Source of the DNA: Caulobacteraceae bacterium UBA3198
GTDB taxonomy: Bacteria; Pseudomonadota; Alphaproteobacteria; Caulobacterales; Caulobacteraceae
Assembly: GCA_002363865.1 (NCBI GenBank)
Contig: DEWY01000010.1
Location: forward strand, 1-64,000
Direction of reading: 5' to 3'
Length of the DNA: 64,000 bases
Shown: piece after piece, positions 15,508-23,037 of the stretch
How positions within the stretch are numbered: position 1 is the stretch's first letter
Layout of the letters: the number at the start of each line of letters is the position of its first letter
Translations under genes and position numbers: made by a program
Notes under the pieces: model-generated
What the model was told of the DNA's origin: nothing
The model's database searches: none
What the model saw: the letters and a program-made list of their open reading frames with translations, nothing else

Positions 15508-17342
15508 GCCGCTGCGGAGGTCCGCGCAGCAGCCATGGGTTCGCCCCGCTGGCCAGATCCGGAATCGATGCGGAACTGCGCCATCAGCTCGTCAAGGCTT
15601 GTAGCCTCGCGGGCGAGGCTATGACTGGCCGCTGTGGTCTCTTCCACCATGGCGGCATTTTGCTGGGTCGCGCGATCCATCTGGTTGACGGCGACATTGA
15701 CCTGATTGAGGCCCGTCGCCTGCTCCTCGGCCCCCGAAGCGATCTCCGCCACCAGCACATCGATCTGAGCGACGCGGTCGGAGATGTCGCGAAGCGCCTC
15801 GCCTGTGCGCCCCACCAGCTCTACGCCACCCTCAACCTGCGCCGTCGACGCGCTGATCAGAGACTTGATCTCCTTGGCCGCGTCGGCCGAGCGCTGGGCC
15901 AGAGCCCGGACCTCGGAGGCGACCACGGCGAAGCCGCGGCCGGCGTCCCCGGCCCGGGCGGCCTCGACCCCGGCGTTGAGGGCCAGCAGGTTGGTCTGGA
16001 AGGCGATCTCGTCGATGACGCCGATGATCTGGTTGATCTGGCGGGCCGAGGCCTCAATCGCCGTCATGGCGTCGACCGCCTGGAGGACCACGGCGCCATT
16101 GGTGCGGGCGCTCTGATTGGCGGCGCCGACGGCCCGACGCGCATCCTGGGCGCCCTTCGCCGTGCGGGCGACGGTGGCGGTGATCTGGTCGAGGGCCGCG
16201 GCCGTCTCTTCCAGGCCGGCCGCCTGCTGTTCCGTGCGCCGTGACAGATCATCCGCCGCCACCGAGATTTCGTGGCTCGCCGACTGGATGGCGCCGGCAT
16301 TGCCGACCACCGACCGCATGGCTTCTGAGAGTTTGCCGAGGGCCATATTGAAGTCCTGCCGCAGGCCCTCATAGGCCGCCGGCAAGACCTGAGTGATCCG
16401 CCAGGAGAGATCTCCCTCCGCAACCTTGCTCAAGGCGACGCCGAAGGACTCAGTGACGATCTGCTGCTCTTCGGCGACGGCGCGGGCGGCGGCGGCCAGA
16501 CGATCGGCTTCGGCCCTCTCCTTGGCCTCTGCGGCGGCCGCGTCAGCGGCGATCTTGGCGATGGCGTTGGCCTTGAAGACGGCCATCGCCTTGGCCATCT
16601 GGCCGATTTCGTCGCGACGCCCCTCGCCTGGCACCTCGATCAGATTGTCACCCCCTGCCAGCCGACCCATCGCGGAGGTCATTCTGTCCAACGGTGTGGT
16701 GACCTGCCGTATGACCACGTAGCCGGCAAACACCAGCAGACCTGCGCCAGCCAAGGCGGTGACGCTCATCACCAGGATAGCCAGTTGGGACGCACGCTCG
16801 GCGGCGACCCCAGCCTCCACCGCGACGCGGATCTGCAGATCCACCAATTGGCTGATCTGCGCGGTCAGGGGATCGATGGCGCCGTAGAGCTGCCCCGTGA
16901 CGAACAGGTCCAGGCCCGCCGTGTCGCCTGCTTCCAGAATCTCATGGAGCCGCGCCACAGCGGCGTTGGCGGCGGGAAGCAGGGCGTCCACCTGCGCATT
17001 CAGACGGCTCTCATCCTCCGTCATCTGCGTCGCGCGATAGGCTTCAAGATGCGCGGCGATGCCCGTCTCGGCCTCGGCGAGGGCCGTGAGCGCCTGGGCA
17101 TAGGTCAACTCACCGCTCCGGGCCTTGTGTGCGGTGTCGACGATGTTCACCGCATAGAGGTCGCTAATGACCTTGAGCTGCTGGAGCGGCTTCACCCGAT
17201 CTTCAATGATCGCGCTCGTCCGGTGGACGGCGGCCGTATTGGAGATAAAGCCGCTGATGGACAGCGCGGCCATGCCAAGCCCAAGCGCGATGAGTATGTA
17301 GATCAAACGCTGACGGATCGATAAGTTCACGCTTAGGGACAC
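15504..17342 (-). CDS. Methyl-accepting chemotaxis protein
   Basis: 612 residues from a GTG at 17342, chosen because AGGAGG sits 6 bases upstream; a TTG at 17360 precedes that ribosome binding site. TM1 (about 14-33), a periplasmic four-helix-bundle-like sensor (about 34-185), TM2 (about 188-212), HAMP (about 213-265), and a long cytoplasmic coiled coil with the hairpin tip EIAFQTNLLALNAGVEAARAG near 440-465. There is no CheR/CheB-docking pentapeptide; the protein ends Ala-rich. It feeds CheA/CheW, which are not in this window, so it is an orphan receptor. A CtrA-like box lies 53-67 bases upstream (see 17395-17409). Confidence 0.94.
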   Translation of the reverse strand: MSLSVNLSIRQRLIYILIALGLGMAALSISGFISNTAAVHRTSAIIEDRVKPLQQLKVISDLYAVNIVDTAHKARSGELTYAQALTALAEAETGIAAHLEAYRATQMTEDESRLNAQVDALLPAANAAVARLHEILEAGDTAGLDLFVTGQLYGAIDPLTAQISQLVDLQIRVAVEAGVAAERASQLAILVMSVTALAGAGLLVFAGYVVIRQVTTPLDRMTSAMGRLAGGDNLIEVPGEGRRDEIGQMAKAMAVFKANAIAKIAADAAAAEAKERAEADRLAAAARAVAEEQQIVTESFGVALSKVAEGDLSWRITQVLPAAYEGLRQDFNMALGKLSEAMRSVVGNAGAIQSASHEISVAADDLSRRTEQQAAGLEETAAALDQITATVARTAKGAQDARRAVGAANQSARTNGAVVLQAVDAMTAIEASARQINQIIGVIDEIAFQTNLLALNAGVEAARAGDAGRGFAVVASEVRALAQRSADAAKEIKSLISASTAQVEGGVELVGRTGEALRDISDRVAQIDVLVAEIASGAEEQATGLNQVNVAVNQMDRATQQNAAMVEETTAASHSLAREATSLDELMAQFRIDSGSGQRGEPMAAARTSAAA

Positions 17343-17394
17343 CGAACGCCTCCTAGGCAAGATTCAGGTGACATGGCCGTTAGGGCGAACCGCG

Positions 17395-17409
17395 TTAAGC
17401 TTGCGTAAA
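17395..17409 (-). promoter_or_regulatory. Possible CtrA-type box upstream of the chemoreceptor
   Basis: On the minus strand this reads TTTA-N7-TTAA, one mismatch from the CtrA consensus TTAA-N7-TTAA, 53-67 bases before the chosen GTG of the chemoreceptor. A GANTC site (GATTC, 17361-17365) lies between. It overlaps the last codons of chaC. CtrA control of motility genes is typical of Caulobacterales; this site is only a candidate. Confidence 0.3.
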
Positions 17410-17979
17410 ACCTCCAGACTGGGGACGCATTGTCGCAATCGGGTCAATCATCATCAGAAGACGCTCCATGTCTTGATCAGTGATGCGCAGGTCCCGAAGG
17501 TGATCTACGAGATCTCTCAGGTAGTCGATGTTCGGGCCCGACAGGCCCACCGCCCCAGCAATCAGCTCCGCCTGACGTTCCAGGGTGAGGGCGCCGGCCC
17601 ACTGGGGGTGGCTGAGGTCGGACAGGAAGACCAGGCTCTCCACCCGACGCCCATCGGCCAGCCGCACCGGCCGCCAGGCCTCCACATAGGTCTCGGTGGG
17701 CTGCTCGCGCTCCATCAGATAGGCGTAGACCTCGGGCCAGTCGGCCTCGGCCACCCGATAGGCCGCGCCCTTGCATGCGCCCCCGGGCGCGAGCCCCAGC
17801 ACCAGACCCGGCCGCTCATAGGTGCCCCGGTGATGGACCGAATAGATGCAGAAGGCCCGGCGACGGCCGTGTAGGATGGCGCTCGAGCGCTCGACAAAGT
17901 TGAAGCCCGGCCGCCACATAAGCGACCCATAGCCGAACACCCACCGCCCTTCGCCGTCCGCCATTCCTGATCTGCCCAT
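17395..17979 (-). CDS. ChaC-type glutathione-specific gamma-glutamylcyclotransferase
   Basis: 194 residues. The N-terminal signature VFGYGSLMWRPGFNF is the substrate loop of the ChaC family, and the acidic residue in LMEREQPTETY fits the catalytic Glu. The enzyme cleaves glutathione to 5-oxoproline and Cys-Gly in the cytosol. The ATG at 17979 gives a short extra N-terminus; the ATG at 17964 is a possible alternative start. The gene is divergent from the DUF2125 gene with a 21-base gap and lies just upstream of the chemoreceptor, same strand. No redox partner genes are adjacent. Confidence 0.9.
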   Translation of the reverse strand: MGRSGMADGEGRWVFGYGSLMWRPGFNFVERSSAILHGRRRAFCIYSVHHRGTYERPGLVLGLAPGGACKGAAYRVAEADWPEVYAYLMEREQPTETYVEAWRPVRLADGRRVESLVFLSDLSHPQWAGALTLERQAELIAGAVGLSGPNIDYLRDLVDHLRDLRITDQDMERLLMMIDPIATMRPQSGGFTQA

Positions 17980-18000
17980 AGAAAGCCTGCAAAGCCGTCC

Positions 18001-19035
18001 ATGTCTGTGCCTGATCCCGCCCCCGCCCGCAAACCCCGCCGACTGGGCCTGATCCTGCCCTTTGTCCTGTTATTCCTGGCGATGATCGTCTGGAGCGGAT
18101 TCTGGTTCTGGACCCGCATTCAGGTCGGCGATCGAATGGACGCGACCGCCGAGACCCTGCGCAGCGCCGGGTATGAGGTGAGCTGGGGGACGCGCAGCAT
18201 CGGCGGCTATCCCTTCCGCCTCAACGTCACCCTCACCGACGCGGTCATCCGTGAGCCCTCCGGCTGGGCGCTGGCCACCCAGCGGCTGGAGTCCGAGGCC
18301 TATATGCATGCGCTCGGCCGCTGGATCTTCGCCGCACCGGACGGCCTGACCTTCACCCGGCCGCGCTCGGGATCGGTGCAGGTGACCGGCCAGATGATCC
18401 GCGCCAGCCTGGGGAACGCCGAGGCCAAACCGCCGCGCTTCGACTTCGAAGGCCGGGAGCTGACCTTCACCCCGACGCCTGGCGCCCAGCCCTTCGCCCT
18501 GTCGCAGGCCAAGAAGGTCGCCTTCCACCTGCGGCCCGGGCCTGAGGACCACGGCGCCCTGTTCCTGGAGGTCGAGGATGGTCAGGCGCAGATGTCGGGC
18601 CTGTTCGCCCGCATCGCCCAGGATGGCGACATCGACCTGAAGTGGGACGCCCTGCTGACCAAGATGAGCGCCTTTGACGGCCCTGACTGGCCCAACGCCG
18701 TACGTAACTGGAGCCAGGCCGGCGGCATGGCCCAGGTTCGCGAGGCCGGCCTGACCGCCGGCGAGGCGGTGATCGGCGTCAATCGCGGCCAGCTGTTCGT
18801 CGGCCCGGACGGCCGCCTGCGGGGCACGCTCGATGTCACCCTGCGCGAGGCGCCCGACGCCCTTGAGGCCCTGGGGGCCGGCGGCGTCCTGCCCCCTGAG
18901 ACCGCCGATACGGCCGCCGCCGTCGCCGCTGCCCGCCAGGGCGCCGACAATGTCGCCCAGGCCGCCATCACCTTCCAGGCCGGCCAGACGACCCTTGGCC
19001 CCGTGGCCATCGGGCCGGCGCCGCGGGTCTATTGA
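18001..19035 (+). CDS. DUF2125 protein with N-terminal membrane anchor
   Basis: 344 residues. A single transmembrane helix (LGLILPFVLLFLAMIVWSGFWFW, about 17-40) anchors a large beta-rich extracytoplasmic domain of the DUF2125 family, with the recognisable GYEVSWGTRSIGGYPFRLNV near 58. The family is restricted mostly to alphaproteobacteria and has no assigned function; the fold suggests an AsmA-like lipid or envelope role, which is speculative. An Ala-rich segment lies near 300. It shares a 21-base divergent gap with chaC, and a hairpin separates it from the chorismate mutase gene downstream. Confidence 0.85.
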   Translation: MSVPDPAPARKPRRLGLILPFVLLFLAMIVWSGFWFWTRIQVGDRMDATAETLRSAGYEVSWGTRSIGGYPFRLNVTLTDAVIREPSGWALATQRLESEAYMHALGRWIFAAPDGLTFTRPRSGSVQVTGQMIRASLGNAEAKPPRFDFEGRELTFTPTPGAQPFALSQAKKVAFHLRPGPEDHGALFLEVEDGQAQMSGLFARIAQDGDIDLKWDALLTKMSAFDGPDWPNAVRNWSQAGGMAQVREAGLTAGEAVIGVNRGQLFVGPDGRLRGTLDVTLREAPDALEALGAGGVLPPETADTAAAVAAARQGADNVAQAAITFQAGQTTLGPVAIGPAPRVY

Positions 19036-19061
19036 GGCCGATGGTTTCGGCTGCAACTTTC

Positions 19062-19097
19062 TTGCGCGAAGGCGGCCTATTGCGCCCCTTCGCGCAA
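19062..19097. promoter_or_regulatory. Inverted repeat between the DUF2125 gene and the aromatic operon
   Basis: Perfect 11-base arms, TTGCGCGAAGG (19062-19072) and CCTTCGCGCAA (19087-19097), with a 14-base centre. There is no T-tract, so it is not a canonical terminator. It sits 36 bases before the chorismate mutase start, where it could be an operator or a leader hairpin. Confidence 0.5.
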
Positions 19098-19132
19098 TGA
19101 CTTAGGTCGCGGCTTTCGTTTCGGGAATAGAA

Positions 19133-19957
19133 ATGGCCGACGCCCAGCAAGCCGCGCCCGCTTCCTCGGCAGGGGAGCCCCTGCCCCTGGAGGCCGTGCG
19201 CGCGCGGATCGACGAGATCGACGCGGGCCTGCTGGCCCTGCTGGACGAACGCACGGCGCTGGGGAAACAGGTGGCCGCCGCCAAGGCCGCCGCCGGCCAG
19301 GCCGACCGGTTCGGCCTGCGCCCCGGGCGGGAGACCGAGATTCTTCGCCGTCTGCTGGCCATGCCGCGCACCGGCGCCAGCGACGCCCTGGTGATCCGCA
19401 TCTGGCGCGAGCTGATGGGCCAGAGCCTGGCCCTGCAGGGTCCGTTCAACCTGACCGTCTGGGGCGGACCGGCGCCTGCCCGGGCCGTCGAGCTGGCCCG
19501 CCTGCGGTTCGGCGCCGCGCCGTCCTTGCGCACCGTCGCCAAGGCTGAAGAGACCCTGGCGGCCGCCAAGCTCAAAGGCGGGGTGGGCGTGGCCATGCTG
19601 ACCGGCGACGGCCCCTGGTGGGGCCGTCTGCTGGCCGAGCCGAAGCTAAAGGTCTTCGCCGTCCTGCCCTGCCTCAACGCCTGGGGGCCGCCCTCGGCGC
19701 TCGCCTTCGCTGAGGTGGAGGTCGAGCCCACCGGCGCCGATGTCACCCTGTGGGTCACAGATGCGCCGGGCCCGGCCGCCAAGGTGGCCGAGACGTTGAG
19801 CCGTGATGGCGTCGCCGCCGAACTGCTGAGCGAGGCCGGCGGGCTGAAGCTGTTCACTCTGGCGGGCTATTATCAGGCCGACGATGAGCGCCTGGCCCGG
19901 GCGCCCGGGCGCTTAAGCGGCGTCATCGGGGCTGCGCCGGAACCGTTCGACGTGTAA
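19133..19957 (+). CDS. AroQ-type chorismate mutase with a degenerate prephenate-dehydratase-like C-terminal part
   Basis: 274 residues. Residues about 18-105 form an AroQ chorismate mutase helix bundle (VRARIDEIDAGLLALLDER, the RxxxEIxxxRxL-like RPGRETEILRRLL, and WRELMGQSLALQ). The sequence then continues for about 170 residues the way fused P-proteins do (LALQGPFNLTVWGGPAPARAVELARLRFG), but the dehydratase TRF motif and the GVVPIEN loop are missing. So chorismate to prephenate is supported; dehydratase activity is not. The end (GLKLFTLAGYYQADDERLA) looks like a remnant or regulatory module. First gene of the aroQ-hisC-tyrC-SMR run. Confidence 0.82.
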   Translation: MADAQQAAPASSAGEPLPLEAVRARIDEIDAGLLALLDERTALGKQVAAAKAAAGQADRFGLRPGRETEILRRLLAMPRTGASDALVIRIWRELMGQSLALQGPFNLTVWGGPAPARAVELARLRFGAAPSLRTVAKAEETLAAAKLKGGVGVAMLTGDGPWWGRLLAEPKLKVFAVLPCLNAWGPPSALAFAEVEVEPTGADVTLWVTDAPGPAAKVAETLSRDGVAAELLSEAGGLKLFTLAGYYQADDERLARAPGRLSGVIGAAPEPFDV

Positions 19958-19994
19958 GAGCCAGGGCCTGATACGTCCGAACCCAGGCCCTCCC

Positions 19995-21116
19995 ATGTCC
20001 CAGTCCCCCGATCGCGCCGCCGCCGACCGTCCGGTTCCCAAGCCGGGCATCCTCGACATCTCGGCCTATGTCCCCGGCAAGGCCAAGGTGGACGGGATCG
20101 AGCATCCGCTGAAGCTGTCGGCCAATGAGAACATCCTGGGCTGCAGTCCCCGGGCCAAGGCGGCCTATGGGGCGGCCATCGACCAGTTGCACATCTATCC
20201 CGACAGCCGCGCCACCCCCCTGCGTCAGGCCATCGCCGCGGAGTTCCGCCTGGAGCCCGAGCAGCTGATCTTCGGCTGCGGCTCGGACGAGATCTTCCAC
20301 ATGCTCTGCCAGGTCTATCTGGAGCCCGGCGACAATATCGTTCAGGGAGAATTCGCCTTCGGCGCCTACGCCATCGGCGCCCGCGCCTGCCAGGCCGAAG
20401 TGCTCAGCGCGCCCGAGCCCGACTACCGGGTCGATGTGGACGAGCTCCTGAAGCTGGTGAACGACCGCACCCGGCTGGTCTTCATCGCCAACCCCGGCAA
20501 CCCCACCGGCACCTATGTCGGCGGCGAGGAGATCCGTCGCCTGCACGCGGCCCTGCCCAAGAGCGTGGTCCTGGTGCTGGACGGCGCCTATGCCGAGTTC
20601 GTCGATGACCCGGCCTTCGAGGACGGGACAGACCTGGCGCGCACCAGCGACAATGTCATCGTCACCCGCACCTTCTCCAAGCTGCACGGCCTGGCGACCC
20701 TGCGGGTAGGCTGGGCCTATGGGCCAGCCGACATGATCGGCGCCCTGGATCGCATCCGCCAGCCGTTCAACACCTCCATTCCGGGCCAGCTGGCCGCGGT
20801 GGAGGCCCTGGCCGACAAGGACTTCCAGAAGGCCTCCCTGGACCTGCTGGCCCAGTGGCGGCCCTGGCTCGCCCAGCAGCTCGGTGGGCTTGGCCTCTCG
20901 CCGGTGCCCAGCGCCACCAACTTCGTCCTGGTGGGCTTCCCGACGACCGGCCCCAAGAGCGCCCAGGCGGCCGAGGCCTATCTGGCCAGCCGCGGCCTGA
21001 TCGTGCGGGGCGTCGGCGGCTATGGCCTGCCCCACCACCTGCGCATGACCATCGGGCTTGAGGCGCACAACCGCGCCGTGGTCGAGGCCCTGGCCGACTT
21101 CATGCAGGCCGGTTGA
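19995..21116 (+). CDS. hisC: Histidinol-phosphate aminotransferase (possibly also aromatic aminotransferase)
   Basis: 373 residues, class I/II PLP aminotransferase of the HisC branch. Visible features are LSANENILGCSP near the N-terminus, the cofactor-binding NPGNPTGT, YAEFVD, and the PLP lysine in TFSKLHGLATLRVGW. HisC enzymes transaminate histidinol-phosphate, and many also act on phenylpyruvate and hydroxyphenylpyruvate. Placement between chorismate mutase and prephenate dehydrogenase, with no other his genes nearby, suggests an aromatic aminotransferase role in addition or instead. The stop overlaps the next start (TGATG). Confidence 0.92.
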   Translation: MSQSPDRAAADRPVPKPGILDISAYVPGKAKVDGIEHPLKLSANENILGCSPRAKAAYGAAIDQLHIYPDSRATPLRQAIAAEFRLEPEQLIFGCGSDEIFHMLCQVYLEPGDNIVQGEFAFGAYAIGARACQAEVLSAPEPDYRVDVDELLKLVNDRTRLVFIANPGNPTGTYVGGEEIRRLHAALPKSVVLVLDGAYAEFVDDPAFEDGTDLARTSDNVIVTRTFSKLHGLATLRVGWAYGPADMIGALDRIRQPFNTSIPGQLAAVEALADKDFQKASLDLLAQWRPWLAQQLGGLGLSPVPSATNFVLVGFPTTGPKSAQAAEAYLASRGLIVRGVGGYGLPHHLRMTIGLEAHNRAVVEALADFMQAG

Positions 21117-22045
21117 TGGCGGACCCTGTCTTCGCCCGCCTGGCCATCATCGGCTGCGGCCTCATCGGCTCGTCCCTGGCCCGGGGCGCGCGGGCGTCCG
21201 GCGCGGCGGCCGAGATCGTCATCCATGACGCCAGCCCCTTTGCGCGGGCCCGCATCGCCGAGCTGGGCCTCGCCGACCAGGTGACGCTCAGCGCCGAAGA
21301 GGCCGTGACCGGCGCCGATCTGATCATCTTCGCCACCCCGGTGCGCGCCATCGGCGAGGCCGCCGCCGCCTGCGCCCACGCCATCTCGCCCGGCGCCATC
21401 GTCAGCGATGTGGGCTCGGTGAAGGCCGCGGTCAGCGAGGCGCTTTCCGCAGCGCTGCCCGACAGCGTCCACATCGTGCCCGGCCACCCCATCGCCGGCA
21501 CCGAGCAGTCGGGCCCCGACGCCGGCTTCGCGGAGCTGTTCCACCAGCGCTGGGTGATCCTCACCCCTCAGGCCCGGGAGGACGACGCCTATCTTGAGGC
21601 GGTCCAGCGCCTGGCCGACTTCTGGACCGCGCTCGGCGCCCAGGTCGAGCGGATGGACGACAAGCACCACGACCTGGTGCTGGCCGTCACCAGCCACCTG
21701 CCCCACCTGATCGCCTACAACATCGTCGGCACCGCCGCCGACATGGAGGAGGTCACTCGGGCCGAGGTGATGAAGTATTCCGCCGGGGGCTTCCGCGACT
21801 TCACCCGTATCGCGGCGTCCGACCCGACCATGTGGCGCGACATCTTCCTGACCAACAAGGACGCGGTGCTGGAGGTCCTGGGCCGCTTCACCGAGGACCT
21901 GCAGGCCCTGTCGCGGGCCATCCGCTGGGGTGAGGGCGACAAGCTCTACGACCTGTTCAGCCGCACCCGCGAAATCCGCCGCGGGGTGATCGAGGCCGGC
22001 CAGGAAAGCGCCGAGCCGGACTTCGGCCGAAAGCGGGGCGGCTGA
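21116..22045 (+). CDS. tyrC: Prephenate/arogenate dehydrogenase
   Basis: 309 residues from the ATG at 21116, which overlaps the hisC stop. N-terminal Rossmann fold with IIGCGLIGSSLARG (GxGxxG) and the strand IVIHDASPFARA, then DVGSVKAAV and the substrate-binding HPIAGTEQSGPDAG, VTSHLPHLIAY and GGFRDFTRIAASDP of the TyrA family. It oxidatively decarboxylates prephenate (or arogenate) toward tyrosine with NAD(P). There is no fused chorismate mutase or ACT domain, matching the separate mutase gene two positions upstream. It is followed by an overlapping SMR transporter gene. Confidence 0.92.
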   Translation: MADPVFARLAIIGCGLIGSSLARGARASGAAAEIVIHDASPFARARIAELGLADQVTLSAEEAVTGADLIIFATPVRAIGEAAAACAHAISPGAIVSDVGSVKAAVSEALSAALPDSVHIVPGHPIAGTEQSGPDAGFAELFHQRWVILTPQAREDDAYLEAVQRLADFWTALGAQVERMDDKHHDLVLAVTSHLPHLIAYNIVGTAADMEEVTRAEVMKYSAGGFRDFTRIAASDPTMWRDIFLTNKDAVLEVLGRFTEDLQALSRAIRWGEGDKLYDLFSRTREIRRGVIEAGQESAEPDFGRKRGG

Positions 22046-22374
22046 TGCCCGGCATGGCCTGGCTGGCCATCGCCATCGTCGCCGAGGTGATCGCCACCAC
22101 GGCGCTGAAGGCCTCGGACGGCTTCCGCCACACCGCGCCCTCGGTGATCACCGCCATCGGTTACGGGATCGCCTTCTGGTGCATGTCCCAGGCCATGCGC
22201 ACCGTGCCCGTGGGGATCGTCTACGCCCTGTGGTCGGGCGTCGGCATCGTCCTGATCACCGCCATAGCCTGGGTCCTCTACCGCCAAGTTCTGGACACCC
22301 CCGGCCTCATCGGCATCGGTCTGATCCTGGCCGGCGTGATCGTGATCCAGGTGTTTTCGAAGACGACGGCTTAG
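22045..22374 (+). CDS. SMR-family small multidrug efflux protein
   Basis: 109 residues with four predicted helices, the EmrE/QacE size. The essential membrane Glu is present in helix 1 (IAIVAEVIATTALKASDGF), and YGIAFWCMSQAMRTVPVGIVYALWSGVGIVLI matches helices 2-3. These proteins exchange protons for cationic drugs or guanidinium. The ATG at 22045 overlaps the dehydrogenase stop by one base, so it is co-translated with the aromatic operon; a role in exporting an aromatic by-product is possible but untested. Confidence 0.92.
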   Translation: MPGMAWLAIAIVAEVIATTALKASDGFRHTAPSVITAIGYGIAFWCMSQAMRTVPVGIVYALWSGVGIVLITAIAWVLYRQVLDTPGLIGIGLILAGVIVIQVFSKTTA

Positions 22375-22393
22375 CCCTCCTCCCCCTCCCCGC

Positions 22394-22478
22394 GTCATGC
22401 TCGGGCTTGTCCGGAGCATCCCTGTCGGGGGCGGGCGCCAGCGTCGAGAGGGATCCTGGGCACAAGGCCCAGGATGAC
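22394..22478. repeat. Palindromic intergenic repeat, copy 1
   Basis: Contains GTCATGCTCGGGCTTGTCC (22394 on) and, inverted, GGATCCTGGGCACAAGGCCC then AGGATGAC (ending 22478). The pairing of GTCATGC/TCGGGCTTG with a mirrored CAAG/GATGAC unit is the pattern of dispersed palindromic repeats found between genes in Caulobacter-like genomes. A related unit lies at 22917-22997, on the other side of the small gene between them. Confidence 0.6.
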
Positions 22479-22571
22479 GTGGAGGAGGTAGCTAGGGGCA
22501 TGGACCTAGTCGAGGCCGGCGCTAACCTGAGCTCGGGGTCGCAAGCGCGAAGGCCCCTAGGAGGACGCTAG

Positions 22572-22889
22572 ATGCAGAGCTTTCAGGAGATGGACGACCG
22601 GGCGTGGGCGATCCGCCAGCGCTACGCCGCCCTGGAGGCGGCGCGGTACGGACGTCCCTGGACGCCTGAGGAGGTGGCGCTGGGTTTCGTCGGCGATGTC
22701 GGCGACCTGATGAAACTGGTTCAGGCCGCAGAGGGCGTTCGCGCCATCCCCGACGCCAAGGCCAGGCTCGCCCATGAGCTGGCCGACTGCCTCTGGAGCG
22801 TCATGGTGCTCGCTCGCCTCTACGAGGTGGATGTCGCCGCCGCGTTCACCAGGACGATGGACGAGCTTGAACAGCGCCTCACAGACTAG
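22572..22889 (+). CDS. MazG-like nucleotide pyrophosphohydrolase-related small protein
   Basis: 105 residues from an ATG with AGGAGG 7 bases upstream. The helical pattern is that of single-domain MazG-like proteins: GFVGDVGDLMKLV (usually GEVGEL, so Asp replaces Glu at both metal-binding positions) and HELADCLWSVMVLARLYEVDVAAAF (ExxD retained). MazG enzymes hydrolyse nucleoside triphosphates, including (p)ppGpp in E. coli. The Glu-to-Asp changes could still bind Mg but may alter activity. It is isolated between two palindromic repeats, converges on the helicase gene, and belongs to no obvious operon. Confidence 0.75.
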   Translation: MQSFQEMDDRAWAIRQRYAALEAARYGRPWTPEEVALGFVGDVGDLMKLVQAAEGVRAIPDAKARLAHELADCLWSVMVLARLYEVDVAAAFTRTMDELEQRLTD

Positions 22890-22916
22890 CTTCAAACCCT
22901 CCGCCCCAACGTCTCG

Positions 22917-22997
22917 TCACCCTCGGGCTTGACCCGAGGGCCCATGAACACCTTGGCCAGTCGGTGTTCATGGATGGTCGGGTCAAGCCCGACCATG
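22917..22997. repeat. Palindromic intergenic repeat, copy 2
   Basis: Three nested inverted units: CCTCGGG/CCCGAGG around CTTGA (22921-22939); CCATGAACACC (22942-22952) with GGTGTTCATGG (22963-22973); and ATGGTCGGG (22974-22982) with CCCGACCAT (22988-22996). The GGGCTTGACCC and GGGTCAAGCCC cores are reverse complements, so the whole block can fold back on itself. It also resembles the copy at 22394-22478. Confidence 0.75.
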
Positions 22998-23037
22998 ACG
23001 GACGGGAGGTCAGCGAAGGGGCCTTCAGCCAGCATGG

